Source: Arcobacter ellisii
Lineage (GTDB): Bacteria; Campylobacterota; Campylobacteria; Campylobacterales; Arcobacteraceae
Assembly: GCF_003544915.1 (NCBI RefSeq)
Contig: NZ_CP032097.1
Coordinates: forward strand, 1,364,001-1,428,000
DNA length: 64,000 bases
Reading direction: 5' to 3'
Shown: one piece after another, positions 27,135 to 35,428 of the stretch
Numbering within the stretch: the first letter of the stretch is position 1
Layout of the letters: every line of letters starts with the position of its first letter
Notes under the pieces: generated by a model
Told to the model about the DNA's origin: nothing
The model's input: only the letters and a program-made list of their open reading frames with translations
The model's database searches: none
Position numbers and translations under genes: made by a program

Positions 27135-27614
27135 AAAATAATTAAAAATAGCAATATACTTTTTTCAAATAGATATGTCAATAGGCATTAAGGATACGGT
27201 AATCCTTATACTTTATGTATTCAATACTCTTATAAAAAATATTTTAAAAATAATTAAAAAATCTCAAAGCCCATATCTCAATACACGTAAAAGAGATTCT
27301 CCCCATACCCCCACTTGAGTTTCATTTTTGACAACTCAAAGGGCAACTTAATCCACCAACTAAAATAAAAACCTTTCTGTCAGAAGCCTACAAGCTCTTT
27401 TATTCTTCTTTGTGATTGATTCGATTAATAAATTAGTTCTAGTGTTCCTAGATGAGCTAACAGACTTCTATTCGTTTGATTAATAATCTAGTTTATCAAG
27501 TTATAACCATCATTAAAACTTTATTGATTTATTAAGTATAATACTTGACAAAGAGTTTATGATTTGATAAAGTTTCAAGTAAAATATATATTAAGACTTG
27601 AAAGGAGATTTTAG
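27135..27614. promoter_or_regulatory. Non-coding region with direct repeat and possible resolvase (res) site
   Basis: 480 bp without a convincing ORF. The part 27256-27304 is copy 2 of the direct repeat. From about 27410 to 27600, upstream of the resolvase gene, are repeated GATTAATAA motifs. There is also a TATAAT (27537-27542) and an inverted pair TACTTGA (27542-27548) / TCAAGTA (27575-27581). Serine resolvases commonly bind such spaced inverted sites next to their own promoter; that role is inferred. Confidence 0.4.
27256..27304 (+). repeat. Direct repeat, copy 2, flanking the interrupted recombinase
   Basis: AAAAAATCTCAAAGC (27256-27270) and AGATTCTCCCC (27294-27304), spaced exactly as in copy 1 at 23361-23409. 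The central 23 bp differ. Confidence 0.6.
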
Positions 27615-28247
27615 ATGACAATAGGATACCTTAGAGTTTCAACTGATAAGCAAACTGTTGAGAATCAAAAGAGTGAGATTAGAGCTTACTGTAATGATAA
27701 ACTAAAGATAACTGTTGATGATTGGATTGAAGTTGTAATGAGTTCAAGAAAAGATTTAAGAGATAGAAAGATTGATGAACTTTTATCTGTCTTATCAAAA
27801 GATGATAAAGTAATTGTAAGTGAACTTTCAAGACTTGGTAGGTCAACTCAAGAAGTATTACAAACAATAGAAAGACTAATGAACTTACACGTAGAACTAC
27901 ATATCATTAAAAACAATCTAGTAATTAATCCTAATAATAAAAATGACTTTGTTTCAAAAGCTATGGTAACTTTGTTTGGTCTGTTTGCAGAACTTGAAAG
28001 AGACTTGATTAGTCAAAGAACTAAAGAGGCTCTAAAGTCAAGAAAAGAACAAGGTGTTAAACTTGGTAAACCTGAGGGAACTTTACAAAAATCAAAATAT
28101 GATGAATATAAAGATAGAATCATTGAACTTAAAAACTTAGGTCTATCTCTAAATAAAATAGTTTCAAATCATTTAGAACCAGTTATGGGAAAAGGTAACT
28201 GTTCAGTTCAAAGCTTATCTACTTACATCACTAAAAGAGGTCTGTGA
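27615..28247 (+). CDS. Serine recombinase (resolvase/invertase family)
   Basis: 210 residues. The catalytic serine is in IGYLRVSTDKQTVENQ (Ser about 9). The conserved arginine region SELSRLGRSTQEVL is near 73-86, and the E-helix is LFGLFAELERDLISQRTKEA. The C-terminus (about 165-210) is a helix-turn-helix. It resolves cointegrates or inverts DNA at paired sites. AAAGGAG precedes ATG 27615. The spaced inverted motifs upstream could be its binding sites. It could serve the island or be a plasmid relic. Confidence 0.93.
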   Translation: MTIGYLRVSTDKQTVENQKSEIRAYCNDKLKITVDDWIEVVMSSRKDLRDRKIDELLSVLSKDDKVIVSELSRLGRSTQEVLQTIERLMNLHVELHIIKNNLVINPNNKNDFVSKAMVTLFGLFAELERDLISQRTKEALKSRKEQGVKLGKPEGTLQKSKYDEYKDRIIELKNLGLSLNKIVSNHLEPVMGKGNCSVQSLSTYITKRGL

Positions 28248-28401
28248 AGTCATCTCACAGCTCTTGTTTTAATTTATCCTAATACTTTTATTACCTAACT
28301 ACTAAAAAGGCTTGTAGCCAACTTCAGAGAAGACTTTTATATCAAAAAATCACCCTAAAAATCCACTTTCAGAAATGCTCATAAAATCGGCTTTGTAGAA
28401 G

Positions 28402-28421
28402 ATAGCCCACTCTAGGAAAGA
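28402..28421 (+). repeat. Dispersed repeat containing TAGCCCACTCTAGGA, copy 1
   Basis: ATAGCCCACTCTAGGAAAGA matches the 3' half of the two repeats at 29596 and 29656. It sits 65 bp ahead of the small ORF at 28467. Confidence 0.6.
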
Positions 28422-28466
28422 AAATCTATCCAAAATAAACAAAATCAAGTCAAAAAGGAGGTTCAA

Positions 28467-28538
28467 ATGAACAACAATCAAACACAAAGGATAAGCCACT
28501 TAAATTGGTGTATCAAAGGGAAGCGTAATGGCTACTAA
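28467..28538 (+). CDS. Possible 23-residue leader peptide
   Basis: A short ORF (ATG 28467, stop TAA 28536-28538) beginning MNNNQTQRISHLNW. It is preceded by a very strong ribosome site, AAAAAGGAGG. It overlaps the first 11 bases of the next gene, whose own ribosome site is weaker. This is typical of a leader peptide or coupling ORF. No function is known. Confidence 0.45.
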   Translation: MNNNQTQRISHLNWCIKGKRNGY

Positions 28539-28980
28539 TCGAAAATATATTGCTAAAGTTCAACGAAGTAAAGTTGATATGAAAGAGACAGTTATTGAAT
28601 TAAGTCCTAATGCCTTTAAACTTCTTAATCTGATTTACTATGAAATATTAAAAGATGAAAACCTAGCAGATGATAAAGCAATGAAACAACTTGGAGTTTC
28701 ACGAAGACCATACTATAAAGCAAAAGATGAACTCAAAGAAAAAGGTTATATTAAAATCGTTCAAGTTGGTTCAACTAAATATAAATGGTATGTAGGTAAA
28801 GAAGCAATATCTAAAGATGACTTGAAGTATCAAAATAAGAAGAGAAAAGATGATGAACTCTTTGCTCAATTAGTTTTAGAAGGTATTTCTATTAATAATC
28901 AAGATTTTAAATCTAAAGAGAGTGGTGTATTTGTTCTTGAAGGGTTTGAACAAGACTTTGAAGATGAAATAGTAATCTAG
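28528..28980 (+). CDS. Winged-helix DNA-binding protein, unknown role
   Basis: 150 residues. The segment 20-85 looks like a winged helix: LSPNAFKLLNLIYYEIL, then MKQLGVSRRPYYKAKDELKE, then the wing GYIKIVQVGSTKYKWYVG. The C-terminal half is charged and acidic, with no further motif. Such domains occur in plasmid/phage replication and regulatory proteins. ATG 28528 has GGGAAG upstream and overlaps the small ORF. The non-coding region behind it contains repeats that could be its binding sites. Confidence 0.7.
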   Translation: MATNRKYIAKVQRSKVDMKETVIELSPNAFKLLNLIYYEILKDENLADDKAMKQLGVSRRPYYKAKDELKEKGYIKIVQVGSTKYKWYVGKEAISKDDLKYQNKKRKDDELFAQLVLEGISINNQDFKSKESGVFVLEGFEQDFEDEIVI

Positions 28981-28985
28981 TATGG

Positions 28986-29130
28986 TATGACCAAAAAGGA
29001 CATAATGGTAATATATACTTGTAAGAAAACTAAAGAGACTTTTAGTTGCTGTCAAAACTTCTAAACTAACGATATAAAATGTGCTATGACCAAAAAGGTT
29101 ACGATAGTAATATATACTTATGAGAAAACT
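28986..29130 (+). repeat. Two 46-bp direct repeats
   Basis: Copies at 28986-29031 and 29085-29130 share TATGACCAAAAAGG and GTAATATATACTT, with roughly 39 of 46 matching positions and a period of 99 bp. They lie directly after the winged-helix gene. Confidence 0.75.
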
Positions 29131-29595
29131 TAACTGGACAGAAAGTATAAAGCTAAAACTGTCCAATATAAAAATTAAGCCCATTTGATAGGCTATACAG
29201 AGCTTATACTGTAAAGAACAACAATCTTATTTTAAGTAGGGACTTTAAGAGTCTTTGGTTGTTGGTTAAGCTTGATAATCTATAGAAAAGAGATTATCAA
29301 CAGACCATAAATCATATTAAACTGACTGTTACTGTTGCTGTGTAGTTGTTCTTTAACTCTCTTCTATATTAGTATTGTATTTAGAAATAAGATGTAGTAG
29401 CTAGTATAGATGTATTAAAAGTAGTGCTATTGCTAGACCTTAATCTCATTTCTAATAATCAATAAACTTAGAATTAATACTTAAAGAATAACTATAGGTT
29501 GGACTTTAAGTTCCCTGCTCAATAAGTGTCTTTCTTTTATATTGTCTATTTCTTTCTTTAAAATGCCACCTATTGTACTTCTCAAACCGAAAGCT

Positions 29596-29697
29596 TGTCG
29601 GATTAAAGTTCCTTCCTACAGCCCACTCTAGGAGAGAAAATAGTTGAAACTTGACTGTCGGATTAAAGTTCCTTCCAATAGCCCACTCTAGGAGAGA
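29596..29697 (+). repeat. Two 42-bp direct repeats with 60-bp period
   Basis: Copies at 29596-29637 and 29656-29697 share TGTCGGATTAAAGTTCCTTC and GCCCACTCTAGGAGAGA. A partial third copy is at 28402, and a degenerate GGACTTTAAGTTCCCTGC is at 29501. They are upstream of the gene at 29817. Confidence 0.8.
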
Positions 29698-29816
29698 GAT
29701 ACTCCAAACACTTAATTTAATTAAGTTACATAAATTACGGAATTACCGTCATAAATAGTCTTGTTGCCCTTATTGTAGGGTTAATCAATCTAAAAATCAA
29801 AAAAGGAGATTTAAAA

Positions 29817-30458
29817 ATGAAACAAACAGAAAAATACAAAATGAGATTTGGAGCTTCTATAATGGGAGATACAGATTACATAATGATAAGAAATGAGTTC
29901 TTAAAAAGTAAAAAAGTTTTTTCAAGATTTAAGAAACTTGAGAAAGCTGAAGGATTCAGTTGGTATGAAGTAGAGAATGCAAGACAACTTATTACTACTT
30001 TCAATTGGAAAAATACATCTGAAGGTTATTCTTATTGGAATAAAATCCATACTGAATGGTTAGAGTATATAGGTATATTTGGGAAATATAATAATTTAAA
30101 GCAATATGAAACAGCTTTAGAGAAAGTAGCTGTATTTAAAAGTTTATTAAGTGAAATTGATAAAGATGGTTTTGATGCTTTTTTGTCTGCCTTTATAACT
30201 GATAATGAAGATTTAGAGTTATTTATAAATGATACATTACTTAAAACTTTTCTTGGAGGTTATAGTAACTCTAGTGTTATAAAGATTTGGTTAGATGACT
30301 ATCACTTAGAACAAGATTACTGGAAAAATATTTTAGAAAAGATGAAAAAAATAGATTTTCTAATGTACGAACTGGATAATAATCCAACTCTTAAAGCATC
30401 ATTTCTCAGAACTATACCACTAGATGAACTTTTTTCAGAGGACGACTTATGCAACTAA
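29817..30458 (+). CDS. Unknown island protein
   Basis: 213 residues, no family recognised. Predicted helical and rich in aromatic residues (SYWNKIHTEWLEYIGIFGKY, VIKIWLDDYHLEQDYWKNIL). No signal peptide, membrane span or catalytic motif. AAAGGAG precedes ATG 29817. It overlaps the next gene (Rha-like) by 10 bp, so the two form an operon. The region upstream has 42-bp tandem repeats that may control it. It resembles small phage or island host-interaction proteins only in general features. Confidence 0.75.
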   Translation: MKQTEKYKMRFGASIMGDTDYIMIRNEFLKSKKVFSRFKKLEKAEGFSWYEVENARQLITTFNWKNTSEGYSYWNKIHTEWLEYIGIFGKYNNLKQYETALEKVAVFKSLLSEIDKDGFDAFLSAFITDNEDLELFINDTLLKTFLGGYSNSSVIKIWLDDYHLEQDYWKNILEKMKKIDFLMYELDNNPTLKASFLRTIPLDELFSEDDLCN

Positions 30459-31144
30459 TATCTAAACACAAAATAAAAGGGGAGAATATCCCTGTAACAA
30501 CTTCAAGAAAAGTTGCAGAGATTTTTGAGAAAAGACACGCAGACGTAATTAGAGCTATTGAAAACTTGATAGATGGAGGAGACCCCAATTTTGGGTTGTC
30601 CTCTAACGAGCTCAATATTGCGTTGGTTAAAATGTTCTTTATTTCACAGTATAAAGACAAGAAAGGCGAAACAAGAAAAGAATATCTTTTAACTCAAGAT
30701 GGGTTCACTCTTTTAGCTATGGGATTCACTGGACCTAAAGCTCTTGAGTTTAAGTTAGCTTATATAAAAGCCTTTAATGAGATGAAGAAAGAGCTAGAGG
30801 ACTTTAGGTTTCAACGTAAGATAGCTAAAGAAGGTTACAAGGGACTTACGGGTTCACTTAAAGATGAGCTTGGAGATGACGCTAAGATTTATCACTTTAG
30901 TAATGAGGCTGATATGCTAAATAAGATTGTCTTAGGGCTTACAGCTAAACAATATTGTGACATTCATCAAGTAGATAGAAAGTGTATGAGAGACCATTTA
31001 AGTTCAAAAGACTTAGAGGTAATATCAGAACTAGAGAAGTATGATGAGTTCCTGATAAGGAGAGGTTTCACTTATAAACAAAGAGAAGAAGAATTAAGTG
31101 AATATCATTTAAGAAGATTAAGAAAAACTTTGGAGGTGGCTTAA
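30449..31144 (+). CDS. Rha-family phage regulatory protein
   Basis: 231 residues. The N-terminal pRha domain (about 12-110) shows TTSRKVAEIFEKRHADVIRA and then KEYLLTQDGFTLLAMGFTGP with KALEFKLAYIKAFNEMK. The C-terminal part (about 120-231) is a second, unassigned region with AKQYCDIHQVDRKCMRDHLS. Rha proteins occur in temperate phages and phage-inducible elements, where they influence phage growth. It starts inside the preceding gene. A frameshifted zinc-ribbon ORF follows directly. Confidence 0.85.
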   Translation: MQLISKHKIKGENIPVTTSRKVAEIFEKRHADVIRAIENLIDGGDPNFGLSSNELNIALVKMFFISQYKDKKGETRKEYLLTQDGFTLLAMGFTGPKALEFKLAYIKAFNEMKKELEDFRFQRKIAKEGYKGLTGSLKDELGDDAKIYHFSNEADMLNKIVLGLTAKQYCDIHQVDRKCMRDHLSSKDLEVISELEKYDEFLIRRGFTYKQREEELSEYHLRRLRKTLEVA

Positions 31145-31244
31145 TGAAAAAAGTTTATGTATGAGCTGTGGGCACATAGGGTATTTAACGTACTTGCATA
31201 ATGACGAGCACTGTGAGAAGTGTTACTCAAGAAATATACTTTAA
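31144..31244 (+). pseudogene. Small zinc-ribbon protein with apparent frameshift
   Basis: ATG 31144 with GGAGGTGG upstream reads only six codons before TGA. One base shift at the six-A run (31147-31152) would give a 33-residue protein containing CMSCGH and CEKC, a complete CxxC...CxxC zinc ribbon, ending at TAA 31242-31244. Either an A was lost from the run (mutation or sequencing error) or expression uses slippage. ATG 31161 would give a 27-residue version lacking the first cysteine. Confidence 0.55.
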
Positions 31245-31356
31245 AGATAATACTTAACATTAAAACAATAGCACATAAAAAGTCTTTATTAAATGTAATT
31301 AAATAGGAAAAGGCCTTATTTTATATTATTAGAAAAGATAACTGATATAAAGTTTA

Positions 31357-31378
31357 CTATCACAAACTCATTCACATT
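31357..31378 (+). repeat. Right copy of 22-bp internal direct repeat
   Basis: Identical to 16094-16115 and in the same orientation, near the other island end. The region 31245-31460 otherwise holds no gene. Confidence 0.75.
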
Positions 31379-31460
31379 ATCCAAATATTAAGCTTTAGTT
31401 AGATAAAATAACTGCAAATTAAATACATAAATTGTGTTTGAGAAATAATCCCAAAGTCCC

Positions 31461-31566
31461 GTCAGATGGTGTGCAGCGATTCATTGCGTTCTCGCTCCTG
31501 AAATTTGCACTTGCCTGCAATTTGTGGCTTATGTGGGCCATTTGATGGTTAACGACTACTTGGGTA
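31461..31566 (+). repeat. Right attachment repeat; 3' fragment of the 6S-like RNA gene
   Basis: 106 bp matching 15936-16041 with two differences. The RNA's 5' strand, needed for the closing stem, is absent here, so this copy is not a full RNA gene. A TTAGATAAAATAA identical to the -10 area of the intact copy is at 31399-31411, which may be chance or an old copy. purD starts 35 bp downstream. Confidence 0.85.
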
Positions 31567-31601
31567 ATCTTACTTAATTAAAAACATTACAAGGAATTAT
31601 C

Positions 31602-32867
31602 GTGAATATATTGATACTAGGAAGTGGTGGTAGAGAATACTCTATTGGATTAGCAATATACAAAGAAAATGCTCATAATTTATATTTTATGCCAGGAAAT
31701 GGTGCAACTGATAGATTGGGTACAAATATAAATATAAAAGATTATAATCAACTAGCAGTTTGGGCAAAAGATAATTCTATTGATTTAACTATTGTAGGAC
31801 CAGAAGCTCCTTTAGTAGATGGTGTTGTTGATATATTTAAACAAAATGGATTAGTGATTTTTGGACCAAGTGCAGCAGCTGCTCAACTTGAAGGTTCAAA
31901 AGTGTATATGAAAAATATACTTAAAAAATATAACATACCAACAGCAGCATTTATAGAAACATCAAATGAAAAAGAGGCTTTTGATTTTATTGATACAATG
32001 AGTGAGCCAATTGTTGTTAAAGCAGATGGTTTATGTGCAGGAAAAGGTGTAATTATTGCACAAACAAAAGATGAAGCAAAAAAAGCTGCAAGTGAAATGT
32101 TAAGTGGAGCAGCTTTTGGTGATGCTGGAACTTCTATTGTTGTTGAAGAGTATTTAGATGGTTATGAACTATCAGTATTTGCTATTTGTGATGGAGAAAA
32201 TTACAAAGTATTACCAGCTGCACAAGACCACAAAAGAATAGGGGATGGAGATACTGGTCCAAATACAGGTGGTATGGGTGCTTATGCTCCAACTCCTTTA
32301 GTGAATGATGACATTTATAAAAAAATAGAAGAAAGAGTAATCAAACCAACTTTAAAAGGTATGCAACAAGAGGGTGCACCTTTTGAAGGTGTACTATTTA
32401 TTGGAGTTATGGTAGTAAAAGGTGAGCCAATTATTTTAGAATATAATGTAAGATTTGGTGATCCAGAGTGTGAAATTTTAATGCCATTATTAGCAACTCC
32501 TGTATCTGAACTATTTTATAAAGGTGCAACAAAACAACTTGACAAACTTGATATTAAAATCAAAGATGAGTTTGGTGTTGGTGTTGTAATGGCAAGTGGA
32601 AACTATCCTTATGGTTCAAGTGCTCCTGCTGAAATTATAGTTGATGAAATTGTTGATGCTGATTTATTAGAAAACTCGCATATTTCTTATGCTGGTGTTG
32701 AAAAAATTGATGATAAATTAATGGCAACAGGGGGAAGAGTTCTTGTTTGTGTTGGATTTGGTAAATCAATAAAAGAGGCAAGAAATAGAGCTTATGCTTT
32801 ATGTGGTCAAGTACATTTTGCTGGTAAAAAATGTAGAACTGATATTGCGTATCAAGCACTAAAGTAA
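31602..32867 (+). CDS. purD: Phosphoribosylamine-glycine ligase
   Basis: 421 residues, ATP-grasp enzyme for step two of purine synthesis. Starts [18 protein letters not shown], then [16 protein letters not shown]-binding [15 protein letters not shown], and [13 protein letters not shown] with [12 protein letters not shown], all family signatures. The start is GTG at 31602 after AAGGAA. It now sits behind the island's right end. Without the island it would follow the 6S-like RNA directly. Confidence 0.96.
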   Translation: MNILILGSGGREYSIGLAIYKENAHNLYFMPGNGATDRLGTNINIKDYNQLAVWAKDNSIDLTIVGPEAPLVDGVVDIFKQNGLVIFGPSAAAAQLEGSKVYMKNILKKYNIPTAAFIETSNEKEAFDFIDTMSEPIVVKADGLCAGKGVIIAQTKDEAKKAASEMLSGAAFGDAGTSIVVEEYLDGYELSVFAICDGENYKVLPAAQDHKRIGDGDTGPNTGGMGAYAPTPLVNDDIYKKIEERVIKPTLKGMQQEGAPFEGVLFIGVMVVKGEPIILEYNVRFGDPECEILMPLLATPVSELFYKGATKQLDKLDIKIKDEFGVGVVMASGNYPYGSSAPAEIIVDEIVDADLLENSHISYAGVEKIDDKLMATGGRVLVCVGFGKSIKEARNRAYALCGQVHFAGKKCRTDIAYQALK

Positions 32868-32874
32868 TTTTTTA

Positions 32875-33312
32875 ATGCAAAATAATACAAATAATCTTCA
32901 ACTAGCGTCAATGCGTTCACGTGCATTTGCTTATGTAATAGATGATTTACTTGTTACTTTAATTATTATGATTATATTTTGGGAAAATATTTACGCAGTT
33001 AGTAATGATCCAGATGCTTTAATGTATCTAATGAAAGCTGAATTAGTTATGCCTTTAATAGTGTTAAAAGTTATATATCATACTTTTTTTGTTTGGTATT
33101 ATGGTGCAACAATCGGTAAAATAGTAGCTAAAATACGAGTAATAGATGCAAATAATTGGGGAAGAGTTAATTTGTTTTCTTCTTTATTAAGAGCTGTAGG
33201 AAGAATATTTTCAGAAATGTTTTTTTATGTAGGTTTCTTATTAGGATTTTTTAATGATGGAAGAAAAACATTTCATGATATTACAGGTAAAACGTTGGTA
33301 GTTAATGTATAA
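32875..33312 (+). CDS. RDD-family membrane protein
   Basis: 145 residues with the RDD pattern: SMRSRAFAYVIDDLLVTLII opens the first membrane helix (Arg, then Asp-Asp), a second helix follows around VMPLIVLKVIYHTFFVWYYG, then TIGKIVAKIRVID, and a third near FSEMFFYVGFLLGFF. The end RKTFHDITGKTLVV is typical. The function is unknown; some relatives are ion exchangers. It is between purD and lptD, and lptD starts inside its last codons. Confidence 0.88.
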   Translation: MQNNTNNLQLASMRSRAFAYVIDDLLVTLIIMIIFWENIYAVSNDPDALMYLMKAELVMPLIVLKVIYHTFFVWYYGATIGKIVAKIRVIDANNWGRVNLFSSLLRAVGRIFSEMFFYVGFLLGFFNDGRKTFHDITGKTLVVNV

Positions 33313-35428
33313 AAAAATCATAGGTTCACTACTAATTACATCTGCATTATTGCAGGGTCAAGAAATAAATAACGAAAAATTTCAATTAATTGCTAAAAAC
33401 ATTGATGCAAAAGATAATATTATCACAGCAACAGGAAGTGTAGTAATTTACTCACCTACATACTATTTAAGTGCCGATAAAATAATATTTGATAAAGAGA
33501 AAGAGACTTTTGAATTATTTGATAATGTTTTAATAATAAAAGAAAATAATATTCAAACTCAAAGTGAACATGCTTTTGTAGATTTAAAAAATGATACGTC
33601 AAATCAATATCCTATGTTCTTATTTGAAAATAGTAATAATATTTGGCTTAATTCAAAAGAGTCAAATAAAGAAAAAGAGATTGTAAAATTAGAAAGTTCG
33701 ATAATCTCTTCTTGTGATTGTTTAAATCCAATTTGGAGTATTAGAACATCAAGTGCTGATTATGATACTGAAAATAAATGGATAAATGCCTATAATCCAA
33801 GATTATATATAAAAGATGTACCTGTATTTTATAGTCCTTATTTTGGATTTCCTACAGATACAACTAGAAGAACAGGATTATTACTTCCAACTTTAGGTTT
33901 TTCTGAAGGAGAAGGTTTATACTACTCGCAACCAATATATTTTGCCCCTGCACAAAATTATGATTTAGAATTAATTCCACAAATTAGAACCCAAAGAGGA
34001 AAAGGTATATATGGATATTATAGATATGCTGATTCTCCAGATTCTCTTTTAAAAATAAAATCAGGGGTTTTTGTTGAGAATGAAGATTATAGAGAAGAGA
34101 ATCTTTTAGAGCACAAAGAACATTTTGGATTAGATATTGATTATAGTAGGAGAAATATTTTTACAAATTCTCAAACTTCAGAATCAACGGATGGTTTATA
34201 TACAGCAATAAAGTATCTAAATGATGTTGAATACATAACTTTAGAAGAATCAGATTATACTTTGTCAACTGATAAAAAAGTTGAATCAAAAATAAATTAT
34301 TTCTATAATACTCCTGATTATTATACAGGTGCTTATTCAAGATATTATATTGACACTTCAAAAGATAGTAATAGTCAAACTTTACAAGAGTTACCACAAG
34401 TACAATTTCATTCATATAATAAAGAAGCATTTGTTGATAATTTAGTATATTCTTTAGATACAAAAGTTATGAATTACACAAGACCTGAGGGTTTAACATC
34501 AACAATTTATGAAGTAAGTGCACCTATTAGTTATACAAAATATCTTTTAGATGATTTTATGTATTTAACTCTTGAAAATAAAATAGTTGTTAGTAAATAT
34601 GATTATGATAACTTTTATGATTCTACTTATGAAGATGGGAATTTAATCCAAAATAGAGCATCAATTTTACTTGGTAGTGATTTAATTAAACCTTATGAAA
34701 ATTACTTACATACTGTAAATTTAGGTGCTGAATATGTAATTCCAAAGAATCTAAAAGAGGATGGGGATTTATATAAAATTACAACTGTAAGTGGTTCCAC
34801 AAAAGAAGAAGAATTAAAAGCATTTCCAATTAACCAAGAAGAAAAAAATATTAATTTAACACTTAATCAATCACTATATATGAAAGATAGTTTAAAACAA
34901 TTTATTAATCATAAAATGTCTCAATCTATACTTTATGATGAAGTAGATAATCCAAAACTACAAGATTTTGAAAATTATGTAAAAATAAATCATGACTTTG
35001 GTTACATATCTGGAAGAGTTGTTTATAATATGCAAGATGAACAATTTGTAGAAGATACATTTAGTAATACTTTAACTTATGAAGATTTATCATTTACTTT
35101 AGGTTATTACAAATCTAAAGAGACTCCAAATACAGATAAAGAAGATTTAGAATCATATAGAGTTAGCACTTCATATAAAATATCAAAAGATTATAGTATT
35201 AGTTATTATGAAAATTATAACCTTTTGGAAAAAATTAGAAGTAAACAAGGTATAGGTTTTAATATAAATGATAGTTGTTGGAATTTAGATTTTAAATTAG
35301 AAAGTGAAATTAGACCTTCTTCATCAACTTATAAAGATGGTGTTGACCAAAAACTAATAACTATGAATCTATTATTAAAACCATTAGGTGGAATAAAACA
35401 AAAATATAAAATGGAAAATGATAATTAA
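33305..35428 (+). CDS. lptD: LPS assembly outer-membrane protein LptD
   Basis: 707 residues. The signal peptide is near 1-20 (MYKKIIGSLLITSALLQG). An N-terminal OstA-like beta-jellyroll (about 25-150) has IITATGSVVIYSPTYYLSAD. The rest is an outer-membrane beta barrel with the family motif FYSPYFGFPTDTTRRTGLLL. LptD with LptE inserts lipopolysaccharide into the outer leaflet. It overlaps the RDD gene by 8 bp and the next gene by one base. Confidence 0.92.
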   Translation: MYKKIIGSLLITSALLQGQEINNEKFQLIAKNIDAKDNIITATGSVVIYSPTYYLSADKIIFDKEKETFELFDNVLIIKENNIQTQSEHAFVDLKNDTSNQYPMFLFENSNNIWLNSKESNKEKEIVKLESSIISSCDCLNPIWSIRTSSADYDTENKWINAYNPRLYIKDVPVFYSPYFGFPTDTTRRTGLLLPTLGFSEGEGLYYSQPIYFAPAQNYDLELIPQIRTQRGKGIYGYYRYADSPDSLLKIKSGVFVENEDYREENLLEHKEHFGLDIDYSRRNIFTNSQTSESTDGLYTAIKYLNDVEYITLEESDYTLSTDKKVESKINYFYNTPDYYTGAYSRYYIDTSKDSNSQTLQELPQVQFHSYNKEAFVDNLVYSLDTKVMNYTRPEGLTSTIYEVSAPISYTKYLLDDFMYLTLENKIVVSKYDYDNFYDSTYEDGNLIQNRASILLGSDLIKPYENYLHTVNLGAEYVIPKNLKEDGDLYKITTVSGSTKEEELKAFPINQEEKNINLTLNQSLYMKDSLKQFINHKMSQSILYDEVDNPKLQDFENYVKINHDFGYISGRVVYNMQDEQFVEDTFSNTLTYEDLSFTLGYYKSKETPNTDKEDLESYRVSTSYKISKDYSISYYENYNLLEKIRSKQGIGFNINDSCWNLDFKLESEIRPSSSTYKDGVDQKLITMNLLLKPLGGIKQKYKMENDN

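Larger units (their letters stand above)
28981..29816. other. 836-bp non-coding, repeat- and hairpin-rich region
   Basis: No convincing ORF. Contents: a 46-bp repeat at 28986-29031 and 29085-29130; an 11-bp inverted pair TAAAGAACAAC (29211-) with GTTGTTCTTTA (29345-); a perfect hairpin TTGATAATCT (29272-29281) / AGATTATCAA (29291-29300); an imperfect long hairpin TTAGAAATAAGAT (29381-29393) with ATCTCATTTCTAA (29443-29455); and two 42-bp repeats at 29596 and 29656. It could be an origin, an operator array or a structured RNA. I cannot tell which. Confidence 0.6.
15936..31566. mobile_element. Genomic island integrated in the 3' end of the 6S-like RNA gene
   Basis: A 15.6 kb block bounded by 106-bp direct repeats. 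A tyrosine integrase lies next to the left repeat. Cargo is a type I restriction-modification operon, a serine resolvase, a winged-helix protein, a Rha-family protein, unknown genes, a second recombinase broken by an IS21-type element, and a long non-coding repeat region. Removing the island joins hemD, the RNA and purD. No conjugation genes, capsid or plasmid replication protein is recognised, so it is probably a mobilisable or satellite-like island. Some parts are decaying (broken integrase, frameshifted small ORF). Confidence 0.88.

Noticed and set aside
29596-29697. Possible CRISPR array
   Set aside because: Only two full repeats with one partial copy far away; no regular spacers beyond one and no cas genes in the window.
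31399-31411. Second functional 6S promoter before the right RNA fragment
   Set aside because: The 13-mer matches the left promoter, but the 5' half of the RNA that should follow is missing and AT-rich DNA easily yields TAGATAAAAT.
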